DNA of 64,000 nucleotides from Phaeobacter piscinae (lineage in GTDB: Bacteria > Pseudomonadota > Alphaproteobacteria > Rhodobacterales > Rhodobacteraceae). The position numbers were made by a program, and so were the translations under genes. Positions 1 through 9,800 of this stretch are shown piece after piece (within the stretch, counting starts at the first letter, position 1; each line of letters starts with the position of its first letter). Where the stretch lies: positions 2,232,001 to 2,296,000 of the forward strand of contig NZ_CP010681.1 of the NCBI RefSeq assembly GCF_002407245.1, given 5' to 3'. A model generated the notes under the pieces. That model was not told the DNA's origin. It did no database searches and saw only the letters and a list, made by a program, of their open reading frames with translations.

Positions 1-2
1 TC

Positions 3-221
3 AAGGCCGTGCGTCATATCGGTAACCGCAGAGATTGCGACGGGGTATTCGTTTCTTGCACAAGCCTGCGCGCCCTTGAGGTCATTCCATTGGCCGAGGC
101 CGCAATCCGCAAACCGGTCATCGCCTCCAATCAAGCACTCGCGTGGCACATGATGCGTCTTGCGGGGCTAAATGACGCTCCGGAGAACTGTGGGCGGCTC
201 TTTCAGGCATCACTCAGATAG
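3..221 (+). CDS. C-terminal fragment of an Asp/Glu racemase / maleate isomerase family protein (cut by window edge)
   Basis: The reading frame is open from the left edge to TAG at 219-221, so only about the last 72 residues are present. The stretch VFVSCTSLRALEVI followed by KPVIASNQALAWHMMRLAG matches the C-terminal half of the maleate isomerase, arylmalonate decarboxylase and EutA-like branch of the Asp/Glu racemase superfamily. The Cys in SCTSLR is the second catalytic cysteine of that fold. The conserved SNQ.LAWH signature sits where the family ends, so the C-terminus looks complete. Only 12 nt separate it from the flavoenzyme gene downstream, which suggests one operon. The substrate cannot be told from this fragment; maleate, hydantoin-type and ectoine-type roles are all possible. 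Confidence 0.8.
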   Translation, partial: KAVRHIGNRRDCDGVFVSCTSLRALEVIPLAEAAIRKPVIASNQALAWHMMRLAGLNDAPENCGRLFQASLR

Positions 222-233
222 ACAGGATCTACC

Positions 234-2663
234 ATGGCAAACCCCCTCCCCACCCACGCCCAAGTTGTTATCATTGGCGGCGGCATTCATGGCTGTTCCG
301 TGGCCTATCACCTGGCTAAGGCGGGTTGGAAAGACGTCATTCTTCTGGAACGCAAGACGCTGACCAGCGGCACGACATGGCACGCCGCAGGCCTTGTTGG
401 ACAACTCCAGGGAAGCCACGCGACAACGGCTTTCGCCAGCTACGGGGTCGAACTGCTTCAGGAAATCGAAGCCGAGACCGGCCAGAACCCGGGTTTCCGG
501 CAATCGGGCTCGATCTCCATCGCCGTGAACGAGGAACGGCTGGCCGAACTCAAGCGCAAGGCGGATTTTGCTTCCCTCTTCGGAATCGAAGCGCACTACA
601 TGAACACCGCCGAAATCGCTGAACGCTGGCCACTGATGAATGCCGAGGGCGTGTTGGGCGGCATCCACATGCCTTCCGACGGGTCTGCCAACCCCATAGA
701 CCTGACCCAGGCGTTGGCCAAGGGCGCGCGAATGCATGGCGCCACGATCCGGGAACGGATCAAGGTAGATGAGGTACTGACTGAAGGTGGAAACGTCACC
801 GGCGTGCGCACCGATGAGGGCACGATCACCGCCGATTTCGTGGTGAACTGCAGCGGCATGTGGGCGCGGGAGTTGGGCCGCCAAGACGGGGTCGGCGTGC
901 CACTTCACGCTTGCGAACACTATTACCTCGTGACCGAACCCATCCCCGACCTGCCCTCCGATCTGCCCGTTCTGCGGTCCTACTGCGATGGCACCTACTG
1001 GAAGGAAGATGCGGGTAAGCTGCTCTTTGGTTTTGCGCATTTCCACGCAAAGGCCTGGGCGAAGGATGGCATTCCCGACAGCTTTGAATTCGACAGCCTG
1101 CCGTTTGTTGACGATGATGTGATGGAAGTGCTCGAACTGGCCCTGAACCGTGTGCCGATCCTTCAGGAAACCGGAATCCGCACCTTTTTCAATGGCCCGG
1201 AGAGCTATTCCCACGACGGGCGCTTTACGCTGGGCGAAGCCCCTGATCTCAAGGGGTATTACGTGCTGGCCGGAGTCAATTCCACCGGCATCCAGTCTGG
1301 CCCCGGCGCGGGCAAGGCGCTCGCTGATTGGATCATGGCTGGCCACCCGACCATGGACCTTGCAGAGATGGACCCCGCCCGCATCGAAGAATGGCAGGCG
1401 CGCGATCCCTATTTGCGTGAACGCTGCGCGGAAACGCTGGTCCTGACCTATGCAATGCACTGGCCGGGCCGTCAGCGTGAAACCGCCCGCGGTCTCCGCC
1501 GCACGCCGTTCTATCACGCGATGAAGGCGAAGGGCGCCGTCTATTCCGAGGCGCAAGGCTGGGAACGCCCCGGCTGGTTCGCGCCAGAGGGGGTTACGCC
1601 GGAATATGATTATTCCTTCCATCGCCCCAGCTGGTTCGATCATGCGCAGGCCGAACAGAAAGCCGCCCGGACAGGCGTGGCGATGATCGACTATTCCATG
1701 CTGGGAAAATTGATGGTCGAGGGCCCCCATGCCATGCGATTCTTGCAACGCATATGCACCAATGACATCAACATGCCGGTAGGCCGCGTCGCCTATACGC
1801 TGATGCTAAACGAACGCGGCGGCATTGAAAGCGATGTAACCGTGGCGCGCCATGGGGTGGATAGTTTCATGTTGATGTCGTCGATCTCGCATACTCGCCG
1901 CGACCGCGATCACCTGAAACGCCACATTGCCGACGGTGAAGATGTGCGCCTGCGTGACGCGACGACCGCCCATGCGGTGCTGTCCGTTGCGGGACCCAAA
2001 TCACGCGATCTGCTGGCGGCGGTCTGCGATGCAGATCTGTCAAACGAGGCTTTCCCGTTCAACAGCCTTCAGCATTTTCACATCGGACATGCCCCCGTAT
2101 TTGCGCAACGCCTGTCCTACACCGGTGAATTGGGTTGGGAGATTTTTATCACTCCCGATTTTGCCGAGCATGTTTTTGAGGTCCTGTGGGCGGCAGGAGA
2201 ACCCATGGGCCTTCGATTGGTTGGCGGTGAGGCGCTGAACGCGCTGAGGATCGAAAAGGGCTTCCTGCACTGGGGTCACGACATGTCCTACACCGAAGCG
2301 CCCCATCAGGTCGGGCTGGGTTTTGTTTGCAAGCCCGACAAGGCCCCCCCCTTCATCGGGCGCGATGCCTTTGTCGCGCGCAAGGCAGCGGGCGAAGGCC
2401 CGTTCCTATGTCACATTAAGCTGAAAGAGGCGGGTCCCCTGTTGCATCACAACGAACCTGTCTTGGAGGATGGTCAGGTGGTCGGCTACGTCGCAAGCGG
2501 CGGATATGCCTACCAGCAAGGAGCCGCGATTGGGACGTGCTTCATCAACGCTGACAACAGCGCGTCAATCTCGAACGGGACTTATGCAGTCGTCGTGGAA
2601 GGGCAAGTCGTATCGGCTACCCTCAGTCGCCAGCCCCTTTCGCGCCCTCAGACTGGAAGTTGA
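234..2663 (+). CDS. Dimethylglycine/sarcosine dehydrogenase-like FAD oxidoreductase with GcvT domain
   Basis: A protein of 809 residues in the DAO-FAO_M-GCV_T-GCV_T_C order of the dimethylglycine and sarcosine dehydrogenase family. Residues 12-20 form the FAD Rossmann motif VIIGGGIHG, with the ribose-binding Glu at 39. TTWHAAGL at 47-54 contains His50, the position that carries covalent 8-alpha-histidyl FAD in this family. The N-terminal 380 or so residues are the oxidase domain. From about residue 460 the aminomethyltransferase fold begins (MIDYSMLGKLMVEGP, later LSYTGELGWEIF), and it would pass the one-carbon unit to tetrahydrofolate. The family demethylates N-methyl amino compounds in the cytoplasm. 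The exact substrate is not evident. The ATG at 234 follows an AGGAT sequence (223-227), and the gene lies just behind the racemase-type gene. Length is normal for the family. Confidence 0.9.
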   Translation: MANPLPTHAQVVIIGGGIHGCSVAYHLAKAGWKDVILLERKTLTSGTTWHAAGLVGQLQGSHATTAFASYGVELLQEIEAETGQNPGFRQSGSISIAVNEERLAELKRKADFASLFGIEAHYMNTAEIAERWPLMNAEGVLGGIHMPSDGSANPIDLTQALAKGARMHGATIRERIKVDEVLTEGGNVTGVRTDEGTITADFVVNCSGMWARELGRQDGVGVPLHACEHYYLVTEPIPDLPSDLPVLRSYCDGTYWKEDAGKLLFGFAHFHAKAWAKDGIPDSFEFDSLPFVDDDVMEVLELALNRVPILQETGIRTFFNGPESYSHDGRFTLGEAPDLKGYYVLAGVNSTGIQSGPGAGKALADWIMAGHPTMDLAEMDPARIEEWQARDPYLRERCAETLVLTYAMHWPGRQRETARGLRRTPFYHAMKAKGAVYSEAQGWERPGWFAPEGVTPEYDYSFHRPSWFDHAQAEQKAARTGVAMIDYSMLGKLMVEGPHAMRFLQRICTNDINMPVGRVAYTLMLNERGGIESDVTVARHGVDSFMLMSSISHTRRDRDHLKRHIADGEDVRLRDATTAHAVLSVAGPKSRDLLAAVCDADLSNEAFPFNSLQHFHIGHAPVFAQRLSYTGELGWEIFITPDFAEHVFEVLWAAGEPMGLRLVGGEALNALRIEKGFLHWGHDMSYTEAPHQVGLGFVCKPDKAPPFIGRDAFVARKAAGEGPFLCHIKLKEAGPLLHHNEPVLEDGQVVGYVASGGYAYQQGAAIGTCFINADNSASISNGTYAVVVEGQVVSATLSRQPLSRPQTGS

Positions 2664-3514
2664 AATCTGCCTACATGCTCCAATCACATCCCCTCCCAAT
2701 TCGGGCCAGAGCGGATGTGAAACCACCATATGTCTGAGTTGTATGGCCGGGCTTTCCAACCGGCAATACAGACAAGAGTTGCACTTATAGCATGCGGGCA
2801 TTTTATTTGGGCAACATTTGCACCAGCTCAACCCATGTCTTTTTGGGTCGGGTGCTTACCCCGCAGCCACGACGAGTGGCCCACATCTTTTTGGGAAGCT
2901 GCAGTCGTTTCTGGCCAATGTTCCGCCGTTAACTCCAGGCTTGGTGTTTTGGGGGGATTACGGGAAGTTGGATTATTCGCATGATAGGCCCTCGATCCTC
3001 CCTCCATAACCAGCCACCAGCACCGCGTTGACGCCCAGAGAGCCGAGAGAATAGCATCGTGCAGGATGGCCGCCGTTCGAAAGGTGCGGGACATATCGTT
3101 CCCAATTGGTGGACCACATTCAGGGGAGCAACTCGAGGCCCGTCGCAGCTTGCAAGTAAATGGTTTGCGATGACTTCCAATCCAGTTCGGACAATAGAAC
3201 AGCCGAAGCGAGCTCATATACTGTCAAGCGATCTGAAAACTCGACATCTGTTTCTCGCGGCGGTGTGCATGAACGACCGTTCCTTCCGATGCAAAGCGAC
3301 ATCACATCTTTTGCACATGCAGTACTATTGATGCTGCAAGCGCGTGCAGCAAGAATTTCAAGTTCACAGCCTGGGCTCTCACCGGCCAAATGCAGATGCG
3401 GCAACGTTGCCGCTGAACTGACCTGTGAAGCCGACTTTCCCTAACCAGATAGAATTCCAGAGTCAGCACGGTGCCGATGATTGGGTCGGGGGAGGATAGG
3501 ATAGAAGGCAAACT
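2664..3514. other. Degenerate gene-free stretch
   Basis: No reading frame here resembles a family I recognise. Short open frames on both strands lack coding character: mixed composition, no start with a ribosome-binding site, and lower GC than the flanks. The stretch lies between a complete catabolic gene and an integrase remnant, so it is best read as a decayed insertion scar. No tRNA, terminator or CRISPR pattern was seen. Confidence 0.5.
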
Positions 3515-3787
3515 ATGCCCAGAGACCAGCTTCCCGCGGTCACCCCGAAACGCAGAGCCTTGAACAAGGGACGTATCATCGGCCAGAAACGCCCGCTCCT
3601 GCCGAACCAGGTTTGGGCAATCCGTACGCGGCTTGAGCTCGCAGAGAACCTGCGCGATGTCGCGCTATTCAACGTCGCCATCGACAGTAAGTTGCGCGGT
3701 GCATCAACGGGAATAATGTATCGCGATGCGGACGCGGTTGTAGACGTGGGAACAAATCTCAACATTGGTATGGACTTAGTTGAATAG
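3515..3787 (+). pseudogene. Truncated tyrosine recombinase (integrase) remnant
   Basis: The first 59 or so codons (3515 to about 3692) carry KGRIIGQKRPLLPNQVWAIR and DVALFNVAIDSKLRG. These match the N-terminal arm of a short family of site-specific tyrosine integrases (usual form KGRLIGQKRPLKPKDVWAIR, LFNLAIDSKLRGCDLV). After SKLRG the match stops and 31 unrelated codons run to TAG at 3785. The catalytic domain with its Arg-His-Arg-Tyr set is missing, so this cannot be an active recombinase. A GGAGGATAGG sequence at 3491-3500 and the ATG are still present. It marks an old recombination or insertion site beside the broken E1 genes. The unrelated tail has no parallel that I recognise. Confidence 0.75.
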
Positions 3788-3878
3788 CGGAAGGTCTCAA
3801 CCCACGAAAAAGTCGACCAATTTCACCAGCTCACGCTCTCTACTTCAATGCTGTTTGGTGCTTGTCCGTCCAATTGAG

Positions 3879-3904
3879 TGTCTCAACTCGAACCAAATGA
3901 GACA
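3879..3904. promoter_or_regulatory. Palindromic candidate operator before the E1 remnants
   Basis: TGTCTCA at 3879-3885 and TGAGACA at 3898-3904 form a perfect 7-bp inverted repeat with a 12-bp spacer. The half-site centres lie 19 bp apart, close to two helix turns. It lies about 80 nt before the ribosome-binding site of the broken E1 alpha gene, where an activator or repressor site is expected. No sigma-54 promoter (TGGCAC-N5-TTGC) was found downstream. The cognate protein is not in the window. Confidence 0.4.
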
Positions 3905-4016
3905 GTTTTTCCGGTGCGACACGTCGCCTTAGGAAAACGCTACACAACCTATAAAAACTCTATCAGCCTTTTCTTCGACAAGGAGGAGAGGAACACTACA
4001 GCCAGAAAAAGATACC

Positions 4017-4982
4017 TTGGCGTGGATGTGTGAAAAGATGGTGACCAGCCGTCGTTTCGAAAACGCTATCGAGAAAATCTACATGGAAGGCAAGTCACCG
4101 GTTTTCAATAGGGCGGACGGGCCGATCCCCGGTGAGATGCATCTATCAGACGGACAGGAACCGGTGGCGGTTTGTGTTTGTGCCCATCTGAATCCCGAAG
4201 ATATCGTGACCGCGACGCATCGCCCGCATCATCAGGCCATTGCCAAAGGTGTGGACATGAAGAAGATTGCCACCGATATTTTCGGCGAGGCGGCGGGCCT
4301 GTCCGGCGGGCGCGGTGGCCATATGCATATCTTCGACGCCGATGTGAACTTTGCCTGTTCGGGGATTATCGCTGAAGGCATGATACCTACGGCCGGGACG
4401 GCGCTGTCGCGTCAAATTCAGGGCAAACCGGGTGTTGCAGTGTCTGTCATCGGTGAAGGTGCCGCCAATTAGGGCGCCTTTCACGAGGCGACGAATCTCG
4501 CTGCCGTCTGGAAGCTGCCAATGATCGTTGTCGTCGAGGACAATGCCTGGGGCATTTCCGTGTCGAAAGAGGCCTCGACCACGATACAGCGCAACTCGGA
4601 CCGGGCGGCGGCATACGGTATTCCCGGCCACTACACTCCAGGCAACGATCCAATGAAGATCTACGAGGTTGCCGGTGAAGCGATCGCGAGGGCGCGTCGC
4701 GGCGAAGGTCCGCCACAGATCGAGGTCGAGACTTATCGTCCGGCCGGACATTTTATGGGCGATGCCGAAGGTTACCGCCCGGACGGTGAAAAAGACGGGC
4801 TGTTCGAGAAGGACCCGATCCCGGCAATGCGCGCCAAGCTCCTGGCTGACGGCAACTTTACCGAAGCGGAACTGGATGCATTGGAAGCAAAAGCACAGAC
4901 CGCTGTGGACGAAGCAATGAGTTTTGCCCGCGAAAGCGCCGATCCGGAACCTGAAGACGCACTGACAGCCGTGTTCGCCTGA
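4017..4982 (+). pseudogene. acoA: Acetoin/pyruvate dehydrogenase-type E1 alpha subunit, broken by an in-frame TAG
   Basis: Translation in one frame from 4017 to TGA at 4980 gives a thiamine-diphosphate E1 alpha chain. It contains LAWMCEKMVTSRRFENAIEK, GGRGGHMHIFDADVNFACSG and AGHFMGDAEGYRP. Codon 152 is TAG (4470-4472), exactly where the family has Gln in GEGAANQGAFHEA. The frame resumes at once with GAFHEATNLAAVWKLP, so this is a single CAG-to-TAG change inside the cofactor-binding motif. A strong ribosome-binding site AAGGAGGAG ends at 3988, but no ATG, GTG or TTG follows at normal distance. The frame passes through CTA at 3996, and TTG at 4017 is the first usable start, so the original start is probably also lost. 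The intact gene would decarboxylate acetoin or a 2-oxo acid with the beta chain. Confidence 0.85.
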
Positions 4983-5540
4983 TAGGCCAAGGGGCTGATG
5001 ACAGCGGCGCTGCGCGACCCCAATCCGGTGATTTATATGTATTACAAGGGGCTGCAGGGTATGGGCTGGCTTGGCACCGAAGCGGGCGCCCTCACCCATG
5101 TGCCGGAAGAAAGCTATGAGGCCGAAATCGGCAAAGCCGCGATTGCCCGCGAAGGGCGCGCCGTGACCATCGTGTCGATTGCCCACGGTGCGCATCACGG
5201 GTTGAAAGCGGCCGACAAGCTGGCCGCGCAGGGGATCAGCGCTGAGGTGGTTGATCTTCGTTCTCTCGTGCCGCTAGACCGCGACACGATCCGCGCCAGC
5301 ATCGCCGACCGGTCGGTTGATCGTGGTAGACGAGAATAATCACAGCTACGGATTCTCAGGCGAAATCATCGCGATCGTGACCGAAAGCAACCTGGCCGAC
5401 CTGAAGGCACCGCCCAAGCGTATCGCCTATCCGGATGTGCCGATCCCTTTGCCCGCGTTCCGGAACAGCACTGCCTGCCCTATGCCGACAAGATCGTCGC
5501 CGCCGCGCGTGAGATCTGTGGAGCGCCGGTACGGGCCTGA
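4983..5540 (+). pseudogene. acoB: E1 beta subunit remnant: N-terminus deleted, two compensating frameshifts
   Basis: Directly after the alpha stop comes TAG and then AKGLMTAALRDPNPVIY, which belongs near residue 150 of an E1 beta chain. The start and about the first 150 codons are absent. The frame continues through EVVDLRSLVPLDRDTI to about 5307. A one-base gain there moves the family sequence GRLIVVDENNHSYGFSGE into the next frame. Near 5447 a one-base loss in CCTTTGCC restores the first frame for FARVPEQHCLPYADKIVAAA and a family-like end at TGA 5538-5540. About 140 nt is therefore read out of frame. With the deletion and shifts no working transketolase-type beta subunit can be made. No E2 or E3 gene follows. 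Confidence 0.85.
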
Positions 5541-5700
5541 CCTCGGACAAACCCCAAAGGCGTTCCCGTGCTGAGATCTTAAACGCGCCCCCGTCATCTA
5601 CCGTCCTTGCAAGCCAACCTGTCCATGAGTTTGTTTTTGCAACTGGCCGTCACACACGCTCACGCCGCAACAGTCACCTGGGAACCTCAATGCCGGGAGC

Positions 5701-6483
5701 CTAAACCGAGTTGGGCGCCTGAACCGGCTCCCAGTAGTGCGGACCGCAGTCGTTGTCTTCGAGGAACCTGTAGCGCGCCGCCCGGCGGTCCTCATTCAGT
5801 TGGATATCTGGCGCGGAGCGGTCGTCAAAACGGTAAGGCAATACCGCGCGCAGCTCCTCGGTGTGCTCAAACACAGTTCGCACCACCCAAGGACGCGTAT
5901 ACATCGCCTCTCGTGTCGCCTCCTTCGGGCGCTGAAATCCTTTGGATGATGGAAACACGATCTCTCCTTCCACAGGGATCCCGAGGGACCTCAAAAAGTC
6001 GCGGTAGTCATCCTTTAGGCGTTCGACCCGGATGATGTGATCTGCGACGCAGACACCATTTAGCGAATAGACGTCAAAATCCTGCGGCCAGCGGTGATCG
6101 CTGACGAACCTTTTGAACCGGGGTACTACCGGACGCTCTGGGCGTCGATTGCCCTTCCAGAAAAACGAGGAAATTGCTTTCTCCCAGGGATTTCGCTCGG
6201 TGCAGACCACATCGTAATCCACGATATCCTCACCGTAGATGCGCAGCGCATCACAATATCTGGAGTGGTTTTGAAGTTCGATGATGTTGCCGGAGTTGAC
6301 ATTCACAAATCGCGGATTTTCGACCCGCGCGACGCAATCCACCCGCTGGGTTTCCTCACGCGGGCGCAATTTAGTTATCATATCCTGCGGGCCGCAATAT
6401 CTGCTGATCGCGAGTTCGATTGAGCTGCCAGCAGTCTTCCCCGGCTTCACGTAAACAAAGTTATGTTTGTGGCTTACAATCAT
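5701..6483 (-). CDS. Sulfotransferase family protein
   Basis: A 260-residue protein with the two signatures of PAPS-dependent sulfotransferases. KPGKTAGSS at residues 13-21 is the 5'-phosphosulfate-binding loop. VVCTERNPWEKAISSFF at 92-108 is the 3'-phosphate-binding segment, with Arg97 and Ser105 in the expected places. There is no signal peptide or membrane segment, so it should act in the cytoplasm on a soluble or membrane-facing acceptor. It is transcribed away from a large glycosyltransferase gene, which suggests that the acceptor is a saccharide or a surface glycan. The acceptor is not identifiable from sequence. The ATG at 6483 opens directly with IVSHKHNFVYVKPGKT, the typical start of this family. 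Confidence 0.82.
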   Translation of the reverse strand: MIVSHKHNFVYVKPGKTAGSSIELAISRYCGPQDMITKLRPREETQRVDCVARVENPRFVNVNSGNIIELQNHSRYCDALRIYGEDIVDYDVVCTERNPWEKAISSFFWKGNRRPERPVVPRFKRFVSDHRWPQDFDVYSLNGVCVADHIIRVERLKDDYRDFLRSLGIPVEGEIVFPSSKGFQRPKEATREAMYTRPWVVRTVFEHTEELRAVLPYRFDDRSAPDIQLNEDRRAARYRFLEDNDCGPHYWEPVQAPNSV

Positions 6484-6825
6484 TTGAACGCACTCAGAAG
6501 GTAGGGTATCTTTCGCTTATGGCATGCGGGGTTACCTCGGGCAATGATCACAGGCAGGTCGATAACCGGCCCAAGAGGTTGATAAGGCAGGTATGAATAG
6601 GCACGAACGGCACCAGCGCTGAGGGATCCGTGTCGACATACCCACGGAGCCCCCTTGTGGTGACAAGGATGAGTGTCGAACGAGGCACTTCTGGACAGGG
6701 AGCAGTTTTTCAGGCTCGATTTTGCAAGTCGTCAATTTCGCCCAGCGAAAGATACGATTTTCGAGCGACCCAACGATCGCCCTCTTGGCCTTTTTCATAA
6801 AAACAACGAAGCAGTGCGGAATATT
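6484..6825. promoter_or_regulatory. Divergent intergenic region with a shared 12-nt element
   Basis: This 342-nt stretch separates the sulfotransferase and glycosyltransferase starts and holds no gene. AGCGAAAGATAC occurs twice: on the plus strand at 6744-6755, 70 nt before the glycosyltransferase ATG, and on the minus strand at 6506-6517, 22 nt before the sulfotransferase ATG. Each copy points toward the gene it precedes, so the pair looks like a common promoter or regulator element. An in-frame upstream ATG at 6673 exists, but the family-like protein starts at 6826. Confidence 0.45.
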
Positions 6826-9800
6826 ATGTCTGACCTCCCAGTAATCGCCTCCCTCTGGATTGGGGGAAATCTGAGCTATCTTGAACAAACCTGTCTCAAA
6901 TCATTTGCCGATCACGGACATCGCACCCTTCTTTACACCTATGAAACCGTAGACAATTGCCCACCCGGTGTTGAGCTGATGGACGCGAACCGAATTTTTC
7001 CGGCGTCAGACTTCATCCGCCACAAGGTGTCTGGTTCCCCGGCCGTTCACGCCGATGCCTTTCGCTACAAGATGATCTCGATGCAGAATGTCATTTGGGT
7101 GGACGCAGATGTTCTCTGCGTGAAGCCCTGGGATTTTCAGGATCAATGGGTTTTTGGCTGGGAAAAAACCGGGCGACTTGTCTGCAATGCCGTTCTCGGT
7201 CTGCCCCGGTTCTCCCGAACGCTGCAGCGGCTCAATGCCTTCTGCGAAAACGAATATCCGATCCCGCCTTGGGCAAAGGGGGAAGAACGAGCACAGCTTG
7301 AGGCCGCACATGCGGCTGGCAACCCGGTGCATGTATCCGAGCTGAAATGGGGCGTCTGGGGCCCCTCAGCATTGACGTATTTTCTCAATGAAACTGGCGA
7401 GATGGCCCATGTGAAACCACAGATGGCGTTTTTCCAGATTTCGTTCAAGGAACGCCGCAATCTGCTGTCGCCGGGTTATATTGTTGAGAAGAAGATCGAT
7501 GATGGCTGCTATGGTGTGCACCTCTGGAACCGTCGGCTGAGCCGTCGCCTGATCACTCATGAGGGCGGCATTCCGCATCCTGAGAGCTATCTCGGCCGCG
7601 CCTTGGTCCGTCACGACATTGATGCTGCTGCTGCCCCGATCCCGGACCGCCCACCAGCGGGAAAACCGACACAGGCTGAGCTGGCAAAAGCCAAAACCTA
7701 CACCCCGGCGGCCAAAGCCCCTCCTCCTGCCGTTGGGCACTCAGCCGACCCGCATCTCAGCATGCCGCTGGACCAACTGGTGCAGAGCCCGCATTACCAA
7801 CGCGCGATCAACAACCTTGAGCTGCGCACCGAGACCATTGGCGACCGGCTCTCACCGCTGTCAGAGCCAATCTCAAACGATAACATCCTAATCCTGACCT
7901 CAATGAAGAACGAGGCGCCGTTCATTCTGGAGTGGATTGCCTATCACAAGGCGATCGGGGCGAAGCATTTCCTCGTCTACACCAACGATTGCAGCGACAA
8001 CACAAATGAGATTTTGGATCGCTTGGCTCAGCTGGGTCTGGTCACCCGCGTCGCCAATCCTTGGGATCCGACCTCCGGTAAGAAGCCTCAGCATGTGGCG
8101 CTGGCAGACGCGATGCAGCAACCCGTGTACAAGGCTGCGGATTGGGTTCTGACCATTGATGTCGATGAATTTGTGAACATCCACGTCGGCGAAGGACGTT
8201 TTGCCGATCTGTTCAAAGCGGCTGGTGACCCCAACGTCATCTCCTTCACCTGGAAATTTTTTGGCAATGGTGGCGTTGCCAACTATGAAGACCGCCCGAT
8301 CATCGAACAGTTCACCGCCTGCGCGCCAGAGTTCATTCCCAAGCCACGACTGGGTTGGGGCTTCAAAAGCATGCTGCACAAGTCCGCGCCTTATACAAAG
8401 ATCGGCGTACACCGTCCGTTGAAAATCGACGACGAAGAAAACGTCTCGCAGGTGCGCTGGGTCAACGGGTCCGGTCGCGTCATGCCGGAGATGCTGCTAA
8501 CCAACAATGGCTGGCGTTCCACCAAGCGATCACTTGGGTATCGCATGGCGACGCTCAACCACTACGTGCTGCGCTCCGCCGACAGTTTTCTGGTGAAGCG
8601 GGACCGTGGCCGGATCAACCATACGGAGCAGGATCAGGGTATCGACTACTGGGCGCGGCGCAACTACGCCTCTGAAACCGACGCACGCATGCACAACCGC
8701 GTACCAATGATGCGGGCCGAATTGGACACGCTGATGGCCGATGCGAAGCTGGCAAATCTACATGCGGAAGCGGTTCAATGGCACGAAGCCAAGATCGCTG
8801 ATCTGAAATCAAAACCGGAATACGCCGCACTTTACGAAAACCTGACCGAAGTCGCACGCCCGGATGCGATCTATCTCACCAAGCTGGAAGACCAGGCTGA
8901 GGCCGGAACCCCGGCGGATGTCCAGATACCCGAGCCCGAAGCCCTGCTGCTCTCACCCGAACAGATTGAGGCAAAGACACAGCTGCTGAAGGAGATGGTA
9001 CAAGGCAAGATCCGTGTTGGGGATCTGCGCAGTCGGGAAGCAGAGCTGGGCGTGTCGATGGATGTCTCAGATCTGGCTCAGAAGATGCAGCGGGCGCCTC
9101 AGGCCGTCACCGCTGCAACCAACCCAGCGCCCGCTGCAAGCCGTGTGGTCAAAGTCGCACCCACCGCGCCTGTTTCGAGCGATCAGCATAGGCTTGATCA
9201 TGTGCCGATCTGGCTTCCCAAAGCTCCAGACACCACCGCACCCGCTGCTGGTGACCCAAGGTTCACGGACATGCGGACCCATGCCGCTCAGCGCGCTGGC
9301 TTTTTCTGGGAGAGCGATGAAAACGCGCTGTTCTTCGAGCCTTTTGGCAAGCGGCTTGTGGTCACTTTCGACAATATCCATGTGGTTCAGCAAAAGGAGG
9401 GCCAGCGATGGCCGTGGGGCTACAAACTGCTATCGCAGACGCTGGGCTGTTCGGTCCTTGGTGTGATCGGCTCCAAGCGCAATTGGTTCCGCAGCCCCTT
9501 TGTTCATGATAGTTTTGACCACCTGCGCGACAGTGGTTTCTTTGATCAATTCGATGAGGTCCTGTTCTACGGTGCCTCCATGGGCGCCTATGGCGCGCTG
9601 ACCTATTCGCAATGTGCACCGGGCGCCAAGGTACTCGCCATCGCGCCGCAAACCACGCTGGACCGCCGCATTCTGCCCGATGATGACCGCTGGGGCTGGA
9701 CCGCGCGTCTGGACTGGGATGATCGCTATGCGGACGCCGCAGAGGCAACCCATCTCGCTGATGATACGGTGGTTCTCTATGACCCCTACTTCGACCCGGA

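Noticed and set aside
210..1748. 512-codon open frame on the minus strand
   Set aside because: It lies wholly inside the dimethylglycine-dehydrogenase-like gene, whose motifs are on the plus strand. Long antisense frames are common in GC-rich DNA.
2664..3514. Several short frames of 60-130 codons
   Set aside because: None has a ribosome-binding site, coding-type composition or a recognisable family.
4146..5198. 350-codon minus-strand frame over the E1 remnants
   Set aside because: The plus strand shows clear E1 alpha and beta homology. The minus frame has no family character and crosses the TAG without consequence.
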